Shown here: piece after piece, positions 61,173 through 64,000 of the stretch
Layout of the letters: every line of letters begins with the position of its first letter
How positions within the stretch are numbered: position 1 is the first letter of the stretch
NCBI GenBank assembly: GCA_024998565.1
Contig: JACOEM010000011.1
Span: 1 to 64,000, forward strand
DNA from: Nitrospira sp.
Lineage (GTDB): Bacteria; Nitrospirota; Nitrospiria; Nitrospirales; Nitrospiraceae
Length of the DNA stretch: 64,000 nucleotides
Reading direction: 5' to 3'
The notes under the pieces: generated by a model
Database searches by the model: none
Seen by the model: only the letters and a program-made list of their open reading frames with translations
What the model was told of the DNA's origin: nothing
Program-made: the position numbers and the translations under genes

Positions 61173-61207
61173 TTCAGCTATCAGGCCGATTCCGGCTGAT
61201 GGCTGAA
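61173..61207 (+). repeat. Hairpin between degP and tatC
   Basis: TTCAGC-ATCAG-CCG pairs with CGG-CTGAT-GCTGAA (14 pairs, two single-base bulges, ATTC-type loop), starting about 20 bp after the degP stop. No T-run follows, so it may be a REP-like element or mRNA-stabilising structure. Confidence 0.5.
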
Positions 61208-61232
61208 AGCCTCCTGCTGAAAGCGATTGTGA

Positions 61233-62177
61233 ATGGCTGACGGGTTCAAGTTTCAAGAGTGGCTGCAAGATACGGTCTTTAAGCCGCTTGAAGATAAAAA
61301 AATGCCGGTCATGGAGCACCTGGTGGAGCTCCAAGTCCGGCTGACCCGTGCGGTCATCGTGACGGCGATTATCTTTGTCGGCACGTTTTTTTATGCCGAT
61401 ACGTTAGTGAAGTGGATCCGGGTACCGCTCCAGAACATGTTCGTGCCCGGATCCCTTTCCTGGATTCCCACCGATCTTCCCACCGTCCCCTTCGTCTTCC
61501 TCGCGCCGGCAGAAGCGCTGTGGCAGAACGTGAAGGTAGCCGGCCTCTTTGCCCTGGTGTTAGGGACTCCGTATATTCTCATTGAGTTCTGGCATTTTGT
61601 GGTGCCGGGTCTGCACGCGCAGGAGCGGCGATTCGTCGGTCCGTTTGTGATCCTGAGTACGCTGGCGTTCTACCTGGGCCTGTTGTTCTCGTTTTTCTTC
61701 GTGCTCCCCTTTGCTCTGAACTTTTTGATTTCGTATGGCGTGAATGCGGGCTTTATTCCGCAACTGTCGATTGCGCAATATGTCGGATTCGCGCTGTGGT
61801 TCCTGCTGGTCTTCGGTCTCATTTTTGAAGTGCCGTTGGTGATTACCCTGCTGGCCAAACTTGGCTGGGTGGACGCCCCACTGCTGAAACGATATCGCAA
61901 GTGGGCCTTCCTCGCGGCGTTTATCTTCGCCGCCATTCTGACGCCGACGCCGGACCCCTTCAATCAGTGTCTGATGGCGCTGCCGATGTACATTTTTTAT
62001 GAGGTCGGGATCGTGAGTGCCGGAATCTTCAACAAGAAGAAGGCGGGCGCTCCCGAAGAGGCGCTTGTGCCGGCGGTTGCCACGGCGGGCCCCGGTCTCG
62101 GGAAGCCGGGACCGTCCATGCCGTCCGGCGGCGGGGATAGTGAATATGTCGGTGTGCCGACTGGTCGTCGAGGGTAA
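61233..62177 (+). CDS. tatC: Sec-independent protein translocase TatC
   Basis: 314 residues. The TatC core is clear: MEHLVELQVRLTRAVIV near residue 27, FVFLAPAEALWQNVKVA, YILIEFWHFVVPGLHAQERR (with the twin-arginine-binding region), VFGLIFEVPLVITLLAKLGW, and TPTPDPFNQCLMALPMYIFY. Six membrane helices. A C-terminal extension of about 40 mostly Gly/Pro residues is unusual and probably cytoplasmic. tatA/tatB genes are not adjacent. It exports folded proteins such as cofactor-bearing enzymes. Confidence 0.94.
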   Translation: MADGFKFQEWLQDTVFKPLEDKKMPVMEHLVELQVRLTRAVIVTAIIFVGTFFYADTLVKWIRVPLQNMFVPGSLSWIPTDLPTVPFVFLAPAEALWQNVKVAGLFALVLGTPYILIEFWHFVVPGLHAQERRFVGPFVILSTLAFYLGLLFSFFFVLPFALNFLISYGVNAGFIPQLSIAQYVGFALWFLLVFGLIFEVPLVITLLAKLGWVDAPLLKRYRKWAFLAAFIFAAILTPTPDPFNQCLMALPMYIFYEVGIVSAGIFNKKKAGAPEEALVPAVATAGPGLGKPGPSMPSGGGDSEYVGVPTGRRG

Positions 62178-62257
62178 CGCAGGGCAGGAATCAGCAACGT
62201 GACGAACGCACATGTTTGTCCCACGCATCATGATATACGCTTTATGAGGAGTCTAGG

Positions 62258-63214
62258 ATGCCACGTGAGTTAAACGTCATTTCACAGCCCGGTTCCAGCA
62301 GCGGCGGAGATGCCTGCACCTATATGTGGGCCTGCGCCATTTGCGACGAGAATGAAACCTGTCAGAAAGACAAGGAAGGCCACAGCCGGTGGCTCGTCGC
62401 CAAACGCATGGAACGGATCGAATATAAGGTCCTGGTCATGAGCAACAAGGGTGGAGTGGGGAAAAGTACCTGCACCACCAACCTGGCGGTCAGCCTCGCG
62501 CTCAAAGGCTGGCATGTCGGGATTTGCGACATGGATATCCATGGTCCCAACATTCCCAAGATGGTCGGGGCGGAAGGGCAGAAGCTGAAAATCAGCACGT
62601 CCGGGGGAATCATTCCGTTTCAAGCCTACAACATGAAGATTGCGTCGATGTCGTTCCTGTTGCAGAACTCCGATGATCCGATCATCTGGCGCGACGCGTA
62701 TAAGTATGAGTTCATCAATCAGTTGCTGGGGGGGGTGGAATGGCAGGATCTCAATTTCCTGTTGATCGATCTACCCCCAGGCACCGGCAATGAGTCGGTG
62801 ACGACCATCGATCTCTTAGGCGGAGTCAGCGGAGCGGTCATCATTACGACGCCGCAAGAAGTCGCACTGCTCGATTCCCGCAAGTCCGTGACCTTCTGTA
62901 AAGACAGCGAAGTGCCGATTATTGGCATCGTCGAGAACATGAGCGGGCTGGAATGCCCTCATTGCCACAAGGAAGTGAATGTGTTCCGCAAGGGCGGGGG
63001 CGAAGCGTCGGCTTCGGATATGGGCGTCCCGTTCCTGGGCCGGATTCCGCTCGATCCCGATGTCGTGACACAAAGTGATGCCGGTGAGCCATTCGCGCTC
63101 TTTAATTCCGATTCGGCGACCGCGCAGGCCTATCACGACATCGCAAATCAGGTCGAAGCGTTCTGTAAGAAGAGCGGATCGCTGGTCAAGCTGGCGCCGC
63201 GTCAACAGCATTGA
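62258..63214 (+). CDS. mrp: Mrp/NBP35-family Fe-S cluster carrier ATPase
   Basis: 318 residues. Deviant Walker A VMSNKGGVGKSTCTTNLAVS near 60-79, then DMDIHGPNIPKMVG, and the CPHC cluster-binding motif (LECPHCHKEVN near 230). An N-terminal extension has four cysteines (C20, C26, C29, C35: CTYMWACAICDENETC), as in NBP35-type carriers, which hold a second cluster there. GAGGAG precedes the ATG. Delivers Fe-S clusters to apoproteins; fits a chromosome rich in respiratory metalloenzymes. Confidence 0.9.
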   Translation: MPRELNVISQPGSSSGGDACTYMWACAICDENETCQKDKEGHSRWLVAKRMERIEYKVLVMSNKGGVGKSTCTTNLAVSLALKGWHVGICDMDIHGPNIPKMVGAEGQKLKISTSGGIIPFQAYNMKIASMSFLLQNSDDPIIWRDAYKYEFINQLLGGVEWQDLNFLLIDLPPGTGNESVTTIDLLGGVSGAVIITTPQEVALLDSRKSVTFCKDSEVPIIGIVENMSGLECPHCHKEVNVFRKGGGEASASDMGVPFLGRIPLDPDVVTQSDAGEPFALFNSDSATAQAYHDIANQVEAFCKKSGSLVKLAPRQQH

Positions 63215-63228
63215 TGGGACGGTGACGC

Positions 63229-64000
63229 GTGAAAGCTCCTGATGCGACAACCGGATTGACTCCGCTCCACGAAGCTCAGCGCATTGTGCTGGACGCCGCG
63301 ACTCCGCTGGGGCTTGAAAAGATCTCGATTCTGGATACCCTGGGGCGCGTGCTCGGCGAAGATATCATCGCTGAGCGCCATAATCCGCCGTGGGACAATT
63401 CCGCGATGGACGGATTCGCGGTGCGGGCGGAGGACATTCAGCAGGAGCACCCGATCTCCAAGCCGGTCACGTTGACGGTGATCGAGGATGTGCCGGCCGG
63501 AAAGATGCCCACCAAATCCGTGGGGCGGGGCCAAGCCATCCGGATCATGACCGGCGCGCCGATTCCGAAGGGCGCGGATACCGTACTCAAGGTCGAGGAC
63601 ACGGAACATACGCCCGATTCGGTGCGCGTCTTCAAGCCGGAACCCCGTGGCTCAAATATCAGGCCGCAGGGTGAGGATGTGAAAAAGGGCGATTGCATCA
63701 TTCCAAAAGGAACGACAATCCGTTCCGGCGAAGCGGGGATGCTGGCCATTCTGGCCAAATCGTTCGTGCTGGTCTATCAGCGTCCGCGTGTCGCGATTTT
63801 ATCGACCGGCGATGAGTTGGCCGACCTCGATGAACGATTCAGCGAAGAGAAGATCATCAACTCGAACAGCTATGGGATTGCCGCTGCGGTGCAGGAAGCC
63901 GGTGGCGTGCCGATCCTGCTGGGGATTGCGCGGGACACGCCGGCTGCGTTGAAGGAAAAGATTTCGCACGGATTGAATGCCGATATTCTGGTGCTCTCAG
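63229..64000 (+). CDS. moeA: Molybdopterin molybdenumtransferase (MoeA), partial
   Basis: 257 codons visible, cut by the right edge. GTG start at 63229. NPPWDNSAMDGFAVRAED near residue 45-63 and GQAIRIMTGAPIPKGADTVL near 97 are the MoeA signature; TGDELADLDERF follows near residue 190. MoeA inserts molybdenum into molybdopterin adenylate. It follows mrp by 14 bp, a sensible pairing for cofactor biogenesis. Confidence 0.9.
   Translation, partial: MKAPDATTGLTPLHEAQRIVLDAATPLGLEKISILDTLGRVLGEDIIAERHNPPWDNSAMDGFAVRAEDIQQEHPISKPVTLTVIEDVPAGKMPTKSVGRGQAIRIMTGAPIPKGADTVLKVEDTEHTPDSVRVFKPEPRGSNIRPQGEDVKKGDCIIPKGTTIRSGEAGMLAILAKSFVLVYQRPRVAILSTGDELADLDERFSEEKIINSNSYGIAAAVQEAGGVPILLGIARDTPAALKEKISHGLNADILVLS

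Overview
The window is 64 kb of dense bacterial chromosome, GC-rich by eye, with about 60 protein genes, two tRNA genes and several families of short intergenic repeats. Gene content (GH57 glycosidase beside a galT-type uridylyltransferase, TtuA/TtuB-like tRNA thiolation pair, GltBD, a Tol-Pal operon with two CpoB-like lipoproteins, AmgK/MurU, many small TPR, PilZ and cytochrome c proteins) suggests a Gram-negative, probably a Nitrospira-like member of the Nitrospirota. That taxonomic call is an inference from gene content and style only; there is no rRNA or nitrite-oxidation marker here.

Layout. 1-3046 (minus): sugar ABC importer (binding protein and two permeases, the second cut by the left edge). 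3518-4186: secreted BACON/fibronectin protein. 4230-5724 (minus): tRNA 2-thiolation pair TtuB-TtuA and an unlisted 50-residue membrane protein. 6033-9342 (minus): galT and GH57 glycosidase. 9500-13190: VanZ-like protein, aldo/keto reductase, and the cell-wall recycling pair amgK-murU. 13523-17402 (minus): sigma-54 response regulator, DUF1015 protein and polyprenyl diphosphate synthase. 17640-23617: gltB-gltD. 23618-25798: an accessory stretch with a repeat element, a broken small gene, a decayed copy of the gltD tail, a gene that looks less GC-rich than its neighbours and a vapBC toxin-antitoxin pair. 25815-33006: small or uncharacterised genes (DUF5069, a secreted repeat protein, a polytopic membrane protein, SUMF1-like and coiled-coil proteins, an MBL hydrolase, a DUF151 protein, PilZ). 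33007-36170 (minus): trpS and an LpoA-like TPR/periplasmic-binding protein. 36334-37722: xer recombinase, tRNA-Val and tRNA-Asp. 37795-51304 (plus): one long run of closely spaced genes: tolQ-tolR-tolA-tolB-pal-cpoB1-cpoB2-mutL-miaA-mtnP-pfkB-TPR lipoprotein-rodZ. 51740-52192: a small cytochrome c with a clear promoter and terminator. 52392-58520: a caspase-fold lipoprotein lacking both catalytic residues, then a carbamoyltransferase / GT-C membrane protein / GT2 group. 58714-64000: lipoprotein, HtrA protease, tatC, mrp and the start of moeA.

Most notable are: (i) a dispersed 90-190 bp inverted-repeat element in five copies, three of which begin or end inside a gene's stop codon and can fold as bidirectional terminator-like hairpins; (ii) the pseudocaspase lipoprotein with an EF-hand-like loop; (iii) the TtuB-TtuA gene pair; (iv) a decayed duplication of the gltD end beside vapBC; and (v) tandem cpoB genes in the Tol-Pal operon.
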